Below, one piece after another: positions 41,127-50,456 of a stretch of 64,000 nt of DNA (the first letter of the stretch is position 1; the number at the start of each line of letters is the position of its first letter). The translations under genes and the position numbers were made by a program. The notes under the pieces are model-generated. The model did no database searches. It saw only the letters and a program-made list of their open reading frames with translations, and was not told where the DNA came from. This stretch comes from Prochlorococcus sp. AG-347-I06. Lineage in GTDB: Bacteria; Cyanobacteriota; Cyanobacteriia; PCC-6307; Cyanobiaceae. The stretch spans positions 248,001 through 312,000 of the forward strand of contig QCBM01000002.1 in the NCBI GenBank assembly GCA_003281605.1, in the 5' to 3' direction.

Positions 41127-42065
41127 ATGAATTCATTAATTTTCCAAGAAACAGCAAAATTAAAAAAACCTGTTCCAACTGAAAAAGTTATAGAACTCTC
41201 AGAAAAATTACTAGAACCTTCCAGTCATTCAAAAAAATATCCTCCAAGACTACATAAAACGTGGGGAACAATAGTTTTTATGGTTGCAATACATATTCTT
41301 TCCCTTTTAGCTCTACAACCAAAATTTTGGAGTCTCCCTGCAGTCACTTCATTATTATTTTTTTACTGGGTAACTGCTTGTTTAGGAGTCACCCTTGGAT
41401 ATCACAGATTGTTATCACACAGATCGTTCGTTGTACCAAGATGGTTAGAAAGATTTTTTGCTACCTGTGGAGCTATAAGTTGCCAGCATGGACCAATAGA
41501 TTGGGTAGGTTTACATAGGCATCACCACTCTTTTTCAGATACTGAAGTAGATCATCACAATAGTAAAAAAGGGTTTTGGTGGAGTCATATGGGTTGGATG
41601 TTTAAAGATGTAGAAGCACTAAAAGCTGTTCCAAAACTAAGTGCAGATTTAATTAAGGATCCATACTATAGATTTTTAAATAAATATTTTTTACTCTTAC
41701 AAATTCCTATTGGACTTTCTTTGTACGCAATAGGTCAAAAATTAGGAGTTGGAGGATGGGCTCTAGTCCTTTGGGGAATCCCATTGAGGCTTGTGGTTGT
41801 TTATCACGTAACTTGGCTAGTAAACTCTGCGACTCATTGTTGGGGTAAAGCACCATTTGAAAGTGGTGATTCATCTAAAAATAATGCGTGGGTTGCTGCA
41901 TTAACCTTTGGAGAAGGTTGGCATAACAATCATCATGCATTTCCCAATTCTGCAAAACAAGGATTATTTAGAGGTCAGATAGATATAACATGGGAGCATA
42001 TTAAGATTCTTGCGAAATTTGGTCTTGCAAAAAAAGTAAAGTTACCCTCTAGGTCGTATTATTAA
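41127..42065 (+). CDS. desC: Delta-9 fatty acid desaturase
   Basis: DesC inserts a double bond at carbon 9 of membrane lipid acyl chains, important for membrane fluidity. The three histidine boxes are present: HRLLSH at residues 93-98, HRHHH at 130-134 and HNNHH near 266-270. Four hydrophobic segments flank them. [14 protein letters not shown] is the family's last box. The length of 312 is normal, with a longer N-terminal soluble stretch of 40 residues. rplI follows after 20 bases. The upstream gap contains a palindrome that might serve in control. Confidence 0.97.
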   Translation: MNSLIFQETAKLKKPVPTEKVIELSEKLLEPSSHSKKYPPRLHKTWGTIVFMVAIHILSLLALQPKFWSLPAVTSLLFFYWVTACLGVTLGYHRLLSHRSFVVPRWLERFFATCGAISCQHGPIDWVGLHRHHHSFSDTEVDHHNSKKGFWWSHMGWMFKDVEALKAVPKLSADLIKDPYYRFLNKYFLLLQIPIGLSLYAIGQKLGVGGWALVLWGIPLRLVVVYHVTWLVNSATHCWGKAPFESGDSSKNNAWVAALTFGEGWHNNHHAFPNSAKQGLFRGQIDITWEHIKILAKFGLAKKVKLPSRSYY

Positions 42066-42085
42066 CTATATTGTTTAATATTTTT

Positions 42086-42541
42086 ATGGCTAAAAGAGTA
42101 CAAGTCGCATTAACTGAATCAGTCGCATCACTGGGTAAAGAAGGAGATCTAGTTGAAGTAGCACCTGGATACGCAAGAAATTTTCTATTACCTTATGGAA
42201 AGGCAATGAATGTAACACCAGCTGTCCTTAAACAAATTGAAAGGAAGAAAGAAAAAGAAAAAATCGCTGCTGATAAATTAAAGCAAGAAGCTTTAGATTT
42301 TCAAACTGCATTATCTACAATAGGTAGGTTCACTATCAAAAAACAGGTTGGAGAAGATGGTGTCCTTTTTGGAACAGTTACCAATGGTGATGTTGCCGAA
42401 GCGATAGAAGCGGCTACTAAAAAAGAAATTGATAGAAGAAACATTACTGTTCCTGATATTCATAATTTAGGTTCCTTTACCGCAAAAATAAAATTACATC
42501 CAGAAGTAAATGCAGAAGTAAATATTGAAGTAACAAGTTAA
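42086..42541 (+). CDS. rplI: 50S ribosomal protein L9
   Basis: L9 binds 23S rRNA domain V near the L1 stalk and reaches to the neighbouring ribosome. I place the start at the ATG giving [13 protein letters not shown], the standard L9 beginning; a TTG 15 bases upstream is also open but adds five residues not seen in the family. The N-domain ([18 protein letters not shown]), central helix (lysine/glutamate-rich) and C-domain ([17 protein letters not shown]) are all present. dnaB follows at 58 bases, an arrangement common in bacteria. Confidence 0.96.
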   Translation: MAKRVQVALTESVASLGKEGDLVEVAPGYARNFLLPYGKAMNVTPAVLKQIERKKEKEKIAADKLKQEALDFQTALSTIGRFTIKKQVGEDGVLFGTVTNGDVAEAIEAATKKEIDRRNITVPDIHNLGSFTAKIKLHPEVNAEVNIEVTS

Positions 42542-42599
42542 TCAATTTGTTGCATTATTTTGAAAAGTAGCCAGAGTATATATCTAAGCAATTAAAGAT

Positions 42600-43982
42600 A
42601 TGGTTTCCGTACCTTTTCCAAATAATGGGCAAAATAAAAATTTTAAAAAGGATTTTAATAGTGAAAATGCTGGATTAGTTCCTCCTCAAAACGTTCAAGC
42701 AGAGGAAGCCGTTCTTGGTGGCATACTTCTTGATCCAGACGCGATCGGAAGAATTGCAGATTTAATTAAACCTGAAGCTTTTTATATAAATGCCCATCAA
42801 GAGATTTATAGAACAGCATTAATGTTGCATACCCAAGGAAAACCAACTGATTTAACATCAATGAGTGCTTGGTTAGCAGATAATGGATCACTAGAAAAAA
42901 TTGGAGGGAATAGCAAACTTGTAGAGCTAGTTGAAAATGTTTCCTCTACAGCTTCTATAGAACAAGTTGCTAATTTAATTAACGACAAATTTATGAGAAG
43001 GCAACTTATTAGATCTGGAAATGAAGTGGTTCAACTAGGTTTTGATCAAACTCAAGATACTAATGAAGTTCTAGATAAAGCAGAGCAAAAAATATTTGAA
43101 ATCAGTCAAGAAAAACCTTCAAAAGGTCTGACTCAGGCCGCTGAAATCCTTACAAGTACTTTCAATGAAATAGAGTCAAGATCATTAGGTACTTCAGTAG
43201 CTGGAATTCCTGTAAATTTCTATGATCTTGATGCAATGACTCAAGGTTTTCAAAGAAGTGATTTAATAATTGTTGCTGGAAGGCCTTCAATGGGAAAAAC
43301 TTCAATAGTTCTTAATCTGGCTAAAAATGTTGCACAATCTCAAGATTTACCTGTGTGTGTATTTAGCCTTGAAATGAGTAAAGAACAGTTGACATATAGA
43401 CTACTCTCTATGGAAGTGGGAATCGAAAGTGGAAGGCTAAGAACAGGAAGATTACAGCAAGATGAATGGCCATTACTCGGAGAAGGTATCAATTCATTAG
43501 GTCAATTACCAATATTTATAGATGACAAGCCTAACTTAAGTGTTCTAGAGATGAGATCTCTGTGCAGAAGATTAATAGCTGAACAAAAAAAAGAACTTGG
43601 ATTAATTGTGATTGATTATCTGCAGTTGATGGAAGGATCAACCCCTGATAATAGAGTGCAAGAACTTTCACGAATAACAAGAGGTCTTAAAAGCATGGCC
43701 AGAGAATTAAAAGTACCAGTAGTAGCTTTATCTCAGCTTAGTAGAGGGGTTGAGTCTAGAACAAATAAAAGACCAATGTTAAGTGATCTAAGAGAATCAG
43801 GATCTATTGAACAAGACGCAGATTTAGTATTAATGATTTATAGAGATGAATACTATAATCCGGAGACTGAAGATAGAGGAATTACAGAAATTATTGTCAC
43901 TAAACATAGAAATGGACCCGTAGGAACTGTTAAATTATTATTTGAACCTCAATTTACGAGATTTAGGAATTTAGCTAATTAA
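42600..43982 (+). CDS. dnaB: Replicative DNA helicase DnaB
   Basis: DnaB is the hexameric 5'-3' helicase of the replication fork. The N-domain begins at PPQNVQAEEAVLGGIL near residue 28. The RecA-like C-domain has Walker A GRPSMGKTS near residue 227, VFSLEMSKEQL, LIVIDYLQLM and SQLSRGVESRTNKRP, with LRESGSIEQDADLV near the end. The 460-residue length shows no intein, in contrast to dnaB of several other cyanobacteria. mnmG begins 12 bases downstream, so they are co-transcribed. Confidence 0.98.
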   Translation: MVSVPFPNNGQNKNFKKDFNSENAGLVPPQNVQAEEAVLGGILLDPDAIGRIADLIKPEAFYINAHQEIYRTALMLHTQGKPTDLTSMSAWLADNGSLEKIGGNSKLVELVENVSSTASIEQVANLINDKFMRRQLIRSGNEVVQLGFDQTQDTNEVLDKAEQKIFEISQEKPSKGLTQAAEILTSTFNEIESRSLGTSVAGIPVNFYDLDAMTQGFQRSDLIIVAGRPSMGKTSIVLNLAKNVAQSQDLPVCVFSLEMSKEQLTYRLLSMEVGIESGRLRTGRLQQDEWPLLGEGINSLGQLPIFIDDKPNLSVLEMRSLCRRLIAEQKKELGLIVIDYLQLMEGSTPDNRVQELSRITRGLKSMARELKVPVVALSQLSRGVESRTNKRPMLSDLRESGSIEQDADLVLMIYRDEYYNPETEDRGITEIIVTKHRNGPVGTVKLLFEPQFTRFRNLAN

Positions 43983-43994
43983 ATCGCTCCTAAA

Positions 43995-45962
43995 ATGCAT
44001 GATAATCACTCAACAAATGAATCTTTTGATGTCATCGTTATTGGAGGAGGACATGCAGGATGCGAAGCAGCTATAACAACAGCAAAATTAGGATTTTCTA
44101 CAGCCTTATTTACAATCAATTTAGATAGGATTGCCTGGCAACCTTGCAACCCTGCAGTTGGCGGGCCGGCAAAAAGTCAGTTGGTACATGAAGTTGATGC
44201 ATTAGGTGGAATTATTGGTAAATTAGCTGACGAAACAGCTATACAAAAAAGAATATTAAATGCAAGTAGAGGCCCAGCCGTATGGGCATTAAGAGCTCAA
44301 ACAGATAAAAGAGAATACTCAAAAAAGATGATTGAAATACTACAAAATACAGATAATTTATCTTTAAAAGAAGCAATGATTACTGAACTGGATATTGCAA
44401 AAAATGAAGAAATTGGATTGAACTCAAAAAACATCTTAAAAAAAAGAATAAAGGGTGTAAGGACTTTCTTTGGGAGTTATTACTCAGCTAGATCAGTTAT
44501 CATCACAGCTGGCACGTTCTTAGAAGGAAGAATATGGATAGGAAATAAATCAATGTCAGCTGGTAGGTCGGGCGAACAAGCAGCAAAAGGACTTACTCAA
44601 AATTTACACGAAATTGGTATCAAAACAGAACGTTTAAAAACAGGAACTCCAGCAAGAGTTGATAAAAGAAGTATCATTTTTGATGAATTAGATATACAAC
44701 CAAGTACTGCAGCAGATAAATATTTTTCTTTTGACCCAGATATAAAAAATAATATGCCCCAAGTTAGTTGTCACATCACAAGAACAACTACCGAAACACA
44801 TCAACTAATTCGAGACAATTTACATTTAACTCCCATTTACGGCGGTTTTATTGATAGTAAGGGGCCAAGATATTGTCCTTCTATTGAAGATAAAATCGTT
44901 AAATTTGCTGATAAAGAATCACATCAAATTTTCTTAGAACCAGAAGGAATTAATACTCCTGAAATATATGTGCAAGGATTTTCTACAGGTTTACCAGAAA
45001 ATATTCAATTAGAACTTTTAAGAACCTTACCTGGATTAAGTGAATGTAAAATGTTGCGTCCAGCATATGCTGTAGAGTATGACTACATACCTGCAACACA
45101 GCTCCAAACATCACTCGAAACGAAAGAAATTGAATATTTATTTAGCGCCGGACAAATTAATGGGACTACTGGTTATGAAGAAGCAGCAGCACAGGGGTTA
45201 GTTGCAGGAGTCAATGCTACAAGAAAACTAAACAAAAAAGACCCAATAATCTTCACCAGAGAAAGCAGTTATATAGGAACAATGATCAATGATTTAATAA
45301 CCAAAGATCTCAAAGAACCATACAGAGTTCTCACTAGCAGGAGTGAATATAGGTTGACTCTTAGGGGAGATAATGCAGATAGGCGATTAACTCCATTAGG
45401 TTATGAAATAGGGTTAATTGATGAGAAAAGATGGTCGGTCTATAAGGAAAAAATGAAACTCCTTGAAGAAGAGAAATTAAGATTACAAAACACTCGATTA
45501 AAAAACACGGATGAAATATCAAAAAAACTAGAATTAGCCACGGGATCAAAAATCAAAGGCTCAATAACTTTGAAAGAACTCTTAAAAAGACCAAACTTTC
45601 ATTATTCAGATTTAATTAAATATAATTTGACTGAAAAAAACATAGCTTCTTCAATACAAGAAGGTGTTGAAATAGATATTAAATACGAGGGTTATCTTAA
45701 AAGACAAAAAAACAACATTGAACAAATAAATCGTCAACGCTGTAAATCTCTGCCTCTAGAAATAAATTATGAAAAGATAGATACATTATCTTTAGAAGCT
45801 AGAGAAAATTTGAATAAGATAAAGCCAAAAAATTTTGGTGATGCTTCAAAAATTCCTGGGGTTAGCAAAGCTGATTTAACTGCTTTACTTGTTTGGCTAA
45901 AAATAAGAGAGATAAAAAAAGATAAGGCAAATAATTTTGCTAAAAAAAAGTTATCATCTTAA
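43995..45962 (+). CDS. mnmG: tRNA uridine-34 carboxymethylaminomethyl modification enzyme
   Basis: MnmG, with MnmE, makes the cmnm5 modification on U34 of several tRNAs. FAD-binding [10 protein letters not shown] lies at residues 17-26, [21 protein letters not shown] near 55, followed by [21 protein letters not shown] and the second conserved [14 protein letters not shown] block. The C-terminal helical domain ends with AREN and the [16 protein letters not shown] segment. At 655 residues it is complete. The chorismate lyase gene after it is in the same reading frame, separated by this gene's single TAA. Confidence 0.98.
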   Translation: MHDNHSTNESFDVIVIGGGHAGCEAAITTAKLGFSTALFTINLDRIAWQPCNPAVGGPAKSQLVHEVDALGGIIGKLADETAIQKRILNASRGPAVWALRAQTDKREYSKKMIEILQNTDNLSLKEAMITELDIAKNEEIGLNSKNILKKRIKGVRTFFGSYYSARSVIITAGTFLEGRIWIGNKSMSAGRSGEQAAKGLTQNLHEIGIKTERLKTGTPARVDKRSIIFDELDIQPSTAADKYFSFDPDIKNNMPQVSCHITRTTTETHQLIRDNLHLTPIYGGFIDSKGPRYCPSIEDKIVKFADKESHQIFLEPEGINTPEIYVQGFSTGLPENIQLELLRTLPGLSECKMLRPAYAVEYDYIPATQLQTSLETKEIEYLFSAGQINGTTGYEEAAAQGLVAGVNATRKLNKKDPIIFTRESSYIGTMINDLITKDLKEPYRVLTSRSEYRLTLRGDNADRRLTPLGYEIGLIDEKRWSVYKEKMKLLEEEKLRLQNTRLKNTDEISKKLELATGSKIKGSITLKELLKRPNFHYSDLIKYNLTEKNIASSIQEGVEIDIKYEGYLKRQKNNIEQINRQRCKSLPLEINYEKIDTLSLEARENLNKIKPKNFGDASKIPGVSKADLTALLVWLKIREIKKDKANNFAKKKLSS

Positions 45963-46043
45963 AAGCACTCCGTCAGAGCACTGAACAATAAACTTTTTAA
46001 CTCTCCAAAAATTTTATGGGAAGAAAAAGCCTCTAATTTTTTA

Positions 46044-46586
46044 GTGAAGAATTCACTACCAAAAATATCTGGCCCATGGAAATTAATGCTGCTTGGGGAT
46101 GGAAGTCCAACTAGACATCTTCAGCTTTTAACTAATCAAGAGACGAAAATTAAATTAATTTCAATGCAATTAGATCCTCTATCCACTAAAGAAGGCCCTA
46201 AAGAATTGAATCAGTTAAATGGACCTTTAATTAGAAGACAGGTATGGATCAAAAGCAATGATAAAAACCTAGCATGGGCAGAAAGTTGGTGGAATGCAAA
46301 TCAAGTGAATGAAAATTTAAAAGCCAAAGAAGAGCCAATTTGGAAGAATTTGACGCAAGACAGATCAGAATTATTTAGAGAAGTTGATCGTATTTCACTT
46401 GTCAATGCAAAATGGTTAGAAGATCAATTTTGCTTTAAAGGTCCATTCTGGTCAAGAAATTACAGATTTTTTCGAGACAAAAAACCCTTAACAATTATAA
46501 GGGAGGTTTTCAATCCAAATTTAGAAACTTTACTGGGATATTCAGGAATTAAAGAATTTACCAAACTATACTCTTCTTCTTCTTGA
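46044..46586 (+). CDS. Chorismate lyase, Ycf21 type (start uncertain)
   Basis: This enzyme removes pyruvate from chorismate to give 4-hydroxybenzoate, the ring precursor of plastoquinone in cyanobacteria. The family marks are LMLLGDGSPTRHLQLLT at residues 15-31, LIRRQVWI near 63, LAWAESWWN and FREVDRI. 46044 is the first ordinary start (GTG). However, the frame is open right back to the mnmG stop at 45962, and the coding-like stretch SPKILWEEKASNFL (bases 46002-46043) looks like the conserved N-terminus of the family, so the real protein may be up to 27 residues longer, beginning at a non-standard codon. It overlaps the convergent downstream gene by 21 bases. Confidence 0.85.
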   Translation: MKNSLPKISGPWKLMLLGDGSPTRHLQLLTNQETKIKLISMQLDPLSTKEGPKELNQLNGPLIRRQVWIKSNDKNLAWAESWWNANQVNENLKAKEEPIWKNLTQDRSELFREVDRISLVNAKWLEDQFCFKGPFWSRNYRFFRDKKPLTIIREVFNPNLETLLGYSGIKEFTKLYSSSS

Positions 46587-47129
46587 TCTAGGAAGATTTC
46601 TTGATTTTGATTGAACTTGTTGGATTGATTGATCTCTCGAAGTATTATTCTCATTTTCTGAAGCTCTTTGCCATCTTTCAACTTTGAAATCCATTTCATC
46701 TGGCCAATCTTCATCCTTACTCTCTTTCACATAGGGTAATTTTTTTTGCTCAGTTGTCGGCAAATTTTTTGGTTGCCTTAAAGATATTGCTTCTAAAGGT
46801 CTTTTTGAATACTTTGTAGTAGATTCATAAGAATTTGATTTTCTGGAAAATGTCTTAAAATCGCTTTGATCATCATAAAAATTCTCATCATTCCAATCAT
46901 CATTTTCTTCATCAAAAAATAAATCCACTTTTTTAGATACCCATTTTCCTACTTTTTTAACACTCTTACTTGTTATTCCTTGAAAATCTGAGTTCCTTCT
47001 TTTACCTGGCCTAGCACCAGATACTCCATCAACGAATTGTCTTCCGGTTTCAAAAATTTTATCAACTTGTTTATCAACAATATTTCTATCAAAACTATTT
47101 CTAAGATTTCTAATTCTCCTTGAATCCAT
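46566..47129 (-). CDS. Charged protein of unknown function, 187 residues
   Basis: I do not recognise this protein. The first 60 residues (RRIRNLRNSFDRN, FVDGVSGARPGKRR) look ordered and conserved, followed by a short basic helix (VKKVGKWVSKKVDLFF). The remainder is acidic, Asp/Asn/Ser-rich and probably disordered, and the end is arginine-rich (RSRRRRV). No membrane segment is seen. Opposite charge blocks suggest a nucleic-acid or protein partner, but this is a guess. The 3' end overlaps the chorismate lyase stop by 21 bases on the other strand. It starts with ATG. Confidence 0.65.
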   Translation of the reverse strand: MDSRRIRNLRNSFDRNIVDKQVDKIFETGRQFVDGVSGARPGKRRNSDFQGITSKSVKKVGKWVSKKVDLFFDEENDDWNDENFYDDQSDFKTFSRKSNSYESTTKYSKRPLEAISLRQPKNLPTTEQKKLPYVKESKDEDWPDEMDFKVERWQRASENENNTSRDQSIQQVQSKSRNLPRSRRRRV

Positions 47130-47213
47130 AAATTATTATTCTTTTTAAAATATAAATTACATTAAAAAAATAAATAATTCCAAAGATAGAAACAAAAACA
47201 CATCTAATTATTT

Positions 47214-47741
47214 CTAATCAAACAAAATTAAACACTTTTTATTCCATGATCCATTGAAGAAATTTACACAACATTTTTTACAGGCTATATTCTTTATTCT
47301 TTTTCTGTAGAAAAATTTCTCACCACAATTTTGACAAGTTCCTATGTATTTTATTTCTCTCCTTTCAATAGGAAATGAGTGCCTTACAGAAATTTGAAAA
47401 TTCTTCTCTTTCTCATTAATTTCATTCATCTTTTCTAAGAAATTTGGACCATGTATCTCATTTTTTTTTAATATCCTATCTACCCATGCATGAATCATTT
47501 CATGACATAAAGTACTGTTTATTTCACTATTAGATAATTTACTCAAAATAGGTTTCGATAAGATAATTTCAGAATCTACAAGACCATTAATTCTTTTTCT
47601 TTTATAAAAACCAGCAGTAGTTTTTAATCTATTATCACTCCATCTAACTTTTACTAATGGTTGATTATTAACCGCTAGAGATTTTTCAAAATATTGGCTA
47701 TTAAATTTATGAAATAAAGGTAAAAGAGGAATTACAGGCAT
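47214..47741 (-). CDS. SprT-like zinc metallopeptidase family protein
   Basis: The gluzincin motif HEMIH is at residues 80-84 (LCHEMIHAW), preceded by a helix with the Leu/Ser pattern of SprT proteins. A C-terminal zinc ribbon has CQNC near residue 136 and CKKC near 155. Related proteins cleave DNA-protein crosslinks in eukaryotes (Spartan); the bacterial role is little known. The SprT name rests on the motif pair and the 175-residue size. It lies between two short proteins of unknown function and is divergent from the downstream plus-strand gene across 85 bases. Confidence 0.85.
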   Translation of the reverse strand: MPVIPLLPLFHKFNSQYFEKSLAVNNQPLVKVRWSDNRLKTTAGFYKRKRINGLVDSEIILSKPILSKLSNSEINSTLCHEMIHAWVDRILKKNEIHGPNFLEKMNEINEKEKNFQISVRHSFPIERREIKYIGTCQNCGEKFFYRKRIKNIACKKCCVNFFNGSWNKKCLILFD

Positions 47742-47826
47742 TATGGATTAAAATTAGTATTATTTTGACAAAAAAACCCATCAAAAACGATTTCTTTTCT
47801 TAAAGTAATAAAAAACTTAAATCAAC

Positions 47827-48246
47827 ATGGATGCAACACTAGTTAAAGATATCGGAATTAAAGCATTATTAGTAGGCGGAGCTGTACTAGTTTCTTTTTG
47901 GACTTTTAATGCAGTCAAATTAGTTATAAGCGCCAGAGGAATTAATCCATTAGTGAGAAAGTTTTTTGATCAAATAGCTGCTGGCAGAATTGATGCAGCG
48001 TATGGTTTAACTACAAAAACTTATAAAACTCATGTGAAGCGCCAAGACTTTCTTAAATTTTTAGCTAGTTTAAACCTCAATAAATATAGAAATTTAAAAT
48101 CAGGAAGACCTAGAGTCCAAGAAGATCAAATCATAATAACCTTGAATTTAAAATCAGAAGATAAACAAGATGAGCTCCCATTAGATTTTACTTTCTCAAA
48201 AACTGACAATGATTGGAAAATAGACAGAATAGCAAGAGTGAATTAA
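47827..48246 (+). CDS. Membrane-anchored NTF2-like protein of unknown function
   Basis: This is a 139-residue protein. Residues 10-32 form one hydrophobic helix (KALLVGGAVLVSFWTF). The rest reads as a small alpha+beta domain: a helix (VRKFFDQIAAGRIDAAYGLTTKTYK) then beta strands, ending in DFTFSKTDNDWKIDRIARV, a pattern seen in NTF2/DUF4864-type domains. The ATP-dependent ligase gene starts 10 bases downstream and could be co-transcribed. No function is assigned. Confidence 0.65.
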   Translation: MDATLVKDIGIKALLVGGAVLVSFWTFNAVKLVISARGINPLVRKFFDQIAAGRIDAAYGLTTKTYKTHVKRQDFLKFLASLNLNKYRNLKSGRPRVQEDQIIITLNLKSEDKQDELPLDFTFSKTDNDWKIDRIARVN

Positions 48247-48255
48247 TAATTTCTT

Positions 48256-49584
48256 GTGAGGCAAAAAGAATTGTTTAAAGAAGAGATAATACATCAACTA
48301 GAATTACACCCAAGTAGATTAGATAAAGAGAAAATCATCTCAGAAGCAATGGAAGATGGTTTAGATGATTTTTTTGAGGGCATCCGTATGGCACTTGATC
48401 CATTAGTAACTTTTGGTGTAAAAATTGTCCCTGAGAAAGAGACTGAAAAAAGTCAAAATTTTTTATGGGAAGATTTTAGAAAATTAGCTAATAAGCTTAT
48501 TCAAAGAGAACTTACTGGTCATGCTGCTCGCGATGCAATTCTTTCGGCTATGGAATCTGCAACGAAAGAAGAGTGGAATGGATTTTATAGACGAGTTTTA
48601 ATTAAAGATCTTAGATGTGGTGTATCTGAAAAAACAATCAACAAGATAGCAAAGAAATTTCCCAAATATGCTATTCCTATTTTTTCTTGTCCATTAGCTC
48701 ATGACAGTGCAAATCATGAAAAAAAAATGATAGGAAAAAAGCAAATTGAAATCAAATTAGATGGTGTACGCGTCTTAACTATTATTAGACAAAATAAAGT
48801 AGAAATGTTTTCTCGTAATGGGAAACAATTCCATAATTTTGGTCATATTATCTCAGAAATAGAAAAAGCCTTAAAAGAGGACCCAGCATCTTATGACTTA
48901 GTACTCGATGGTGAAGTGATGAGCGCTAACTTTCAAGATTTAATGAAACAGGTACATAGAAAAGATGGCAAACAAACCAAAGACGCAGTTCTCCACCTAT
49001 TTGACTTATGTCCCCTTGAAAACTTTCAAAAAGGGAGATGGAACACTAGTCAAACAAAACGAAGTTTATTAGTAAAAGAATGGGTAGCAAAACATTCTAT
49101 GCTTCTAAAACATATACAAACACTTGAATGGGAAAATGTAGATCTCGACACTATTGAAGGACAAAAAAGATTTGTAGAGCTGAATAAATCTGCTGTGGAA
49201 GGTGGGTATGAAGGAGTAATGATTAAAGATCCTGATGCTATGTATGAATGTAAAAGAACTCACAGTTGGTTAAAAGCAAAACCTTTCATTGAAGTCACTT
49301 TAAAAGTTGTATCAGTTGAGGAAGGTACAGGTCGCAACAAAGGGAGACTGGGTGCAATCCTGGTAGAAGGAGAAGATGATGGGTATGAATATAGTCTTAG
49401 TTGCGGAAGCGGATTTAGTGATATTCAACGTGAAGAATATTGGTCAAAACGTAATCATCTCGTTGGTCAACTTGTGGAAATCAGAGCTGATGCAAAAACC
49501 AAGTCAAAGGATGCAGTTGCTTTTAGTCTTAGGTTTCCTAGATTTAAATGTTTTAGAGGATTTAAAGATGGAGAAAAAGTTTAA
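48256..49584 (+). CDS. ATP-dependent DNA ligase, T4-like
   Basis: The nucleotidyltransferase motif I with the adenylated lysine is K167 in EIKLDGVR. The RNA/DNA-ligase motifs III (LDGEVM), IIIa (LFDLCP), IV (EGVMIKDP) and V (KAKPF) follow in order. The N-terminal segment TGHAARDAIL then FYRRVLIKDLRCGVS closely resembles the DNA-binding region of phage T4 ligase, where TGNAA and RDLECGVS are found, more than typical bacterial LigD or LigC. It would seal nicks using ATP and is presumably extra to the NAD-dependent LigA, which is not in the window. The start is GTG at 48256. Length 442, near T4's 487. Confidence 0.9.
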   Translation: MRQKELFKEEIIHQLELHPSRLDKEKIISEAMEDGLDDFFEGIRMALDPLVTFGVKIVPEKETEKSQNFLWEDFRKLANKLIQRELTGHAARDAILSAMESATKEEWNGFYRRVLIKDLRCGVSEKTINKIAKKFPKYAIPIFSCPLAHDSANHEKKMIGKKQIEIKLDGVRVLTIIRQNKVEMFSRNGKQFHNFGHIISEIEKALKEDPASYDLVLDGEVMSANFQDLMKQVHRKDGKQTKDAVLHLFDLCPLENFQKGRWNTSQTKRSLLVKEWVAKHSMLLKHIQTLEWENVDLDTIEGQKRFVELNKSAVEGGYEGVMIKDPDAMYECKRTHSWLKAKPFIEVTLKVVSVEEGTGRNKGRLGAILVEGEDDGYEYSLSCGSGFSDIQREEYWSKRNHLVGQLVEIRADAKTKSKDAVAFSLRFPRFKCFRGFKDGEKV

Positions 49585-49700
49585 ATTTTAAAAATAATGT
49601 TTAACAAAGTAGTCAAAGAAAAATGTGGTTTTTAAATAAAAAAAATAAAAATCTTAGCTATAGAATATAAGAATAATTATCAGGACTTTTTGAGAAACTT

Positions 49701-49853
49701 ATGACGAAGAAAACAGTTTTCAACTTCATAAAAACACCTTGTGGAAAGGCCAAATATATCGAATTAGAAGCCAACAAAACTTTACTAGGTAAATTAAGGC
49801 TTTTGTGGTTTATCTTAATTGCATCAATTAGAGATTGGAATATTAAGGAGTAA
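49701..49853 (+). CDS. Small protein of unknown function, 50 residues
   Basis: An ATG ORF of 50 codons fills the gap between the ligase and the TVP38-family gene, ending 4 bases before the convergent stop. It reads MTKKTVFNFIKTPCG, a polar middle, then the hydrophobic KLRLLWFILIASIRDW, so it may bind the membrane. Upstream AT-rich sequence near 49650-49680 contains -10-like TATAGAAT. Codon use matches the neighbours. I do not know it; conservation must be tested. Confidence 0.55.
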   Translation: MTKKTVFNFIKTPCGKAKYIELEANKTLLGKLRLLWFILIASIRDWNIKE

Positions 49854-49857
49854 ATTC

Positions 49858-50454
49858 TTAAGAGTTTTCAAAATATTCCCTAGAGTATTTAGCTGAGAAA
49901 TATACAACTAAAAAAGTTGAACTAATTCCAACGATAGTCATATATAAATTATTTGGTGATTGCACATTTTTTAGCTCCTGGATATTTTTTGCCAAACTAC
50001 CTATTGAGCAATAAAGAAAAGTTCCTGGAATGATTCCAAGAAGACCAAAAGCGAAATCTCGAAATTTAACATTATTCAAACCATAAAAATAATTAAGAAT
50101 ACTAAAGGGAAATATGGGCGATAATCTTGCTAAAAAAATTAATTTAAGTCCGCCTTTTTCTACTACTTTTTCCATAACACTTAATTTTGGATAACGGCTA
50201 AAAAGATTTTTTAGCTTTTTTGCAAAAAAAATTTTTGATACAAAAAAAGAAACTAATGCTCCTATAGAAGCAGAGAAAAAAACGATAATAGATCCTAAAT
50301 ATGAGCCATACAAAAAACCTGATAATAAAGATAACCAAGAAGCTGGAAGTATTAACAAAACAATTACAATATAAATACAAACAAACGAAAATATCCCAAT
50401 TCCAGTATTAAAAAAAAATGACAAATTATAAATATTTTCGAAAAATATATTCAT
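49858..50454 (-). CDS. TVP38/TMEM64 (DedA-like) membrane protein
   Basis: The protein has 198 residues and four to six hydrophobic segments. Marks of the VTT/DedA family are the SGFLYGSYLGSI and SASIGALVSFFVSK stretch at residues 45-72, then FLARLSPIFPFSILNYFYGL near residue 110 and FGLLGIIPGTFLYCSIGSLA near 135. Family members are linked to lipid scrambling and membrane homeostasis. It lies 2 bases downstream of valS on the same strand, so the two are probably co-transcribed. Confidence 0.88.
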   Translation of the reverse strand: MNIFFENIYNLSFFFNTGIGIFSFVCIYIVIVLLILPASWLSLLSGFLYGSYLGSIIVFFSASIGALVSFFVSKIFFAKKLKNLFSRYPKLSVMEKVVEKGGLKLIFLARLSPIFPFSILNYFYGLNNVKFRDFAFGLLGIIPGTFLYCSIGSLAKNIQELKNVQSPNNLYMTIVGISSTFLVVYFSAKYSREYFENS

Positions 50455-50456
50455 TC

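Noticed and set aside
42071..42085. TTG start upstream of rplI
   Set aside because: Adds five residues absent from L9; the [11 protein letters not shown] start is standard.
42600..43982. Intein in dnaB or dnaX, known in some cyanobacteria
   Set aside because: Both genes are of normal length with uninterrupted motifs.
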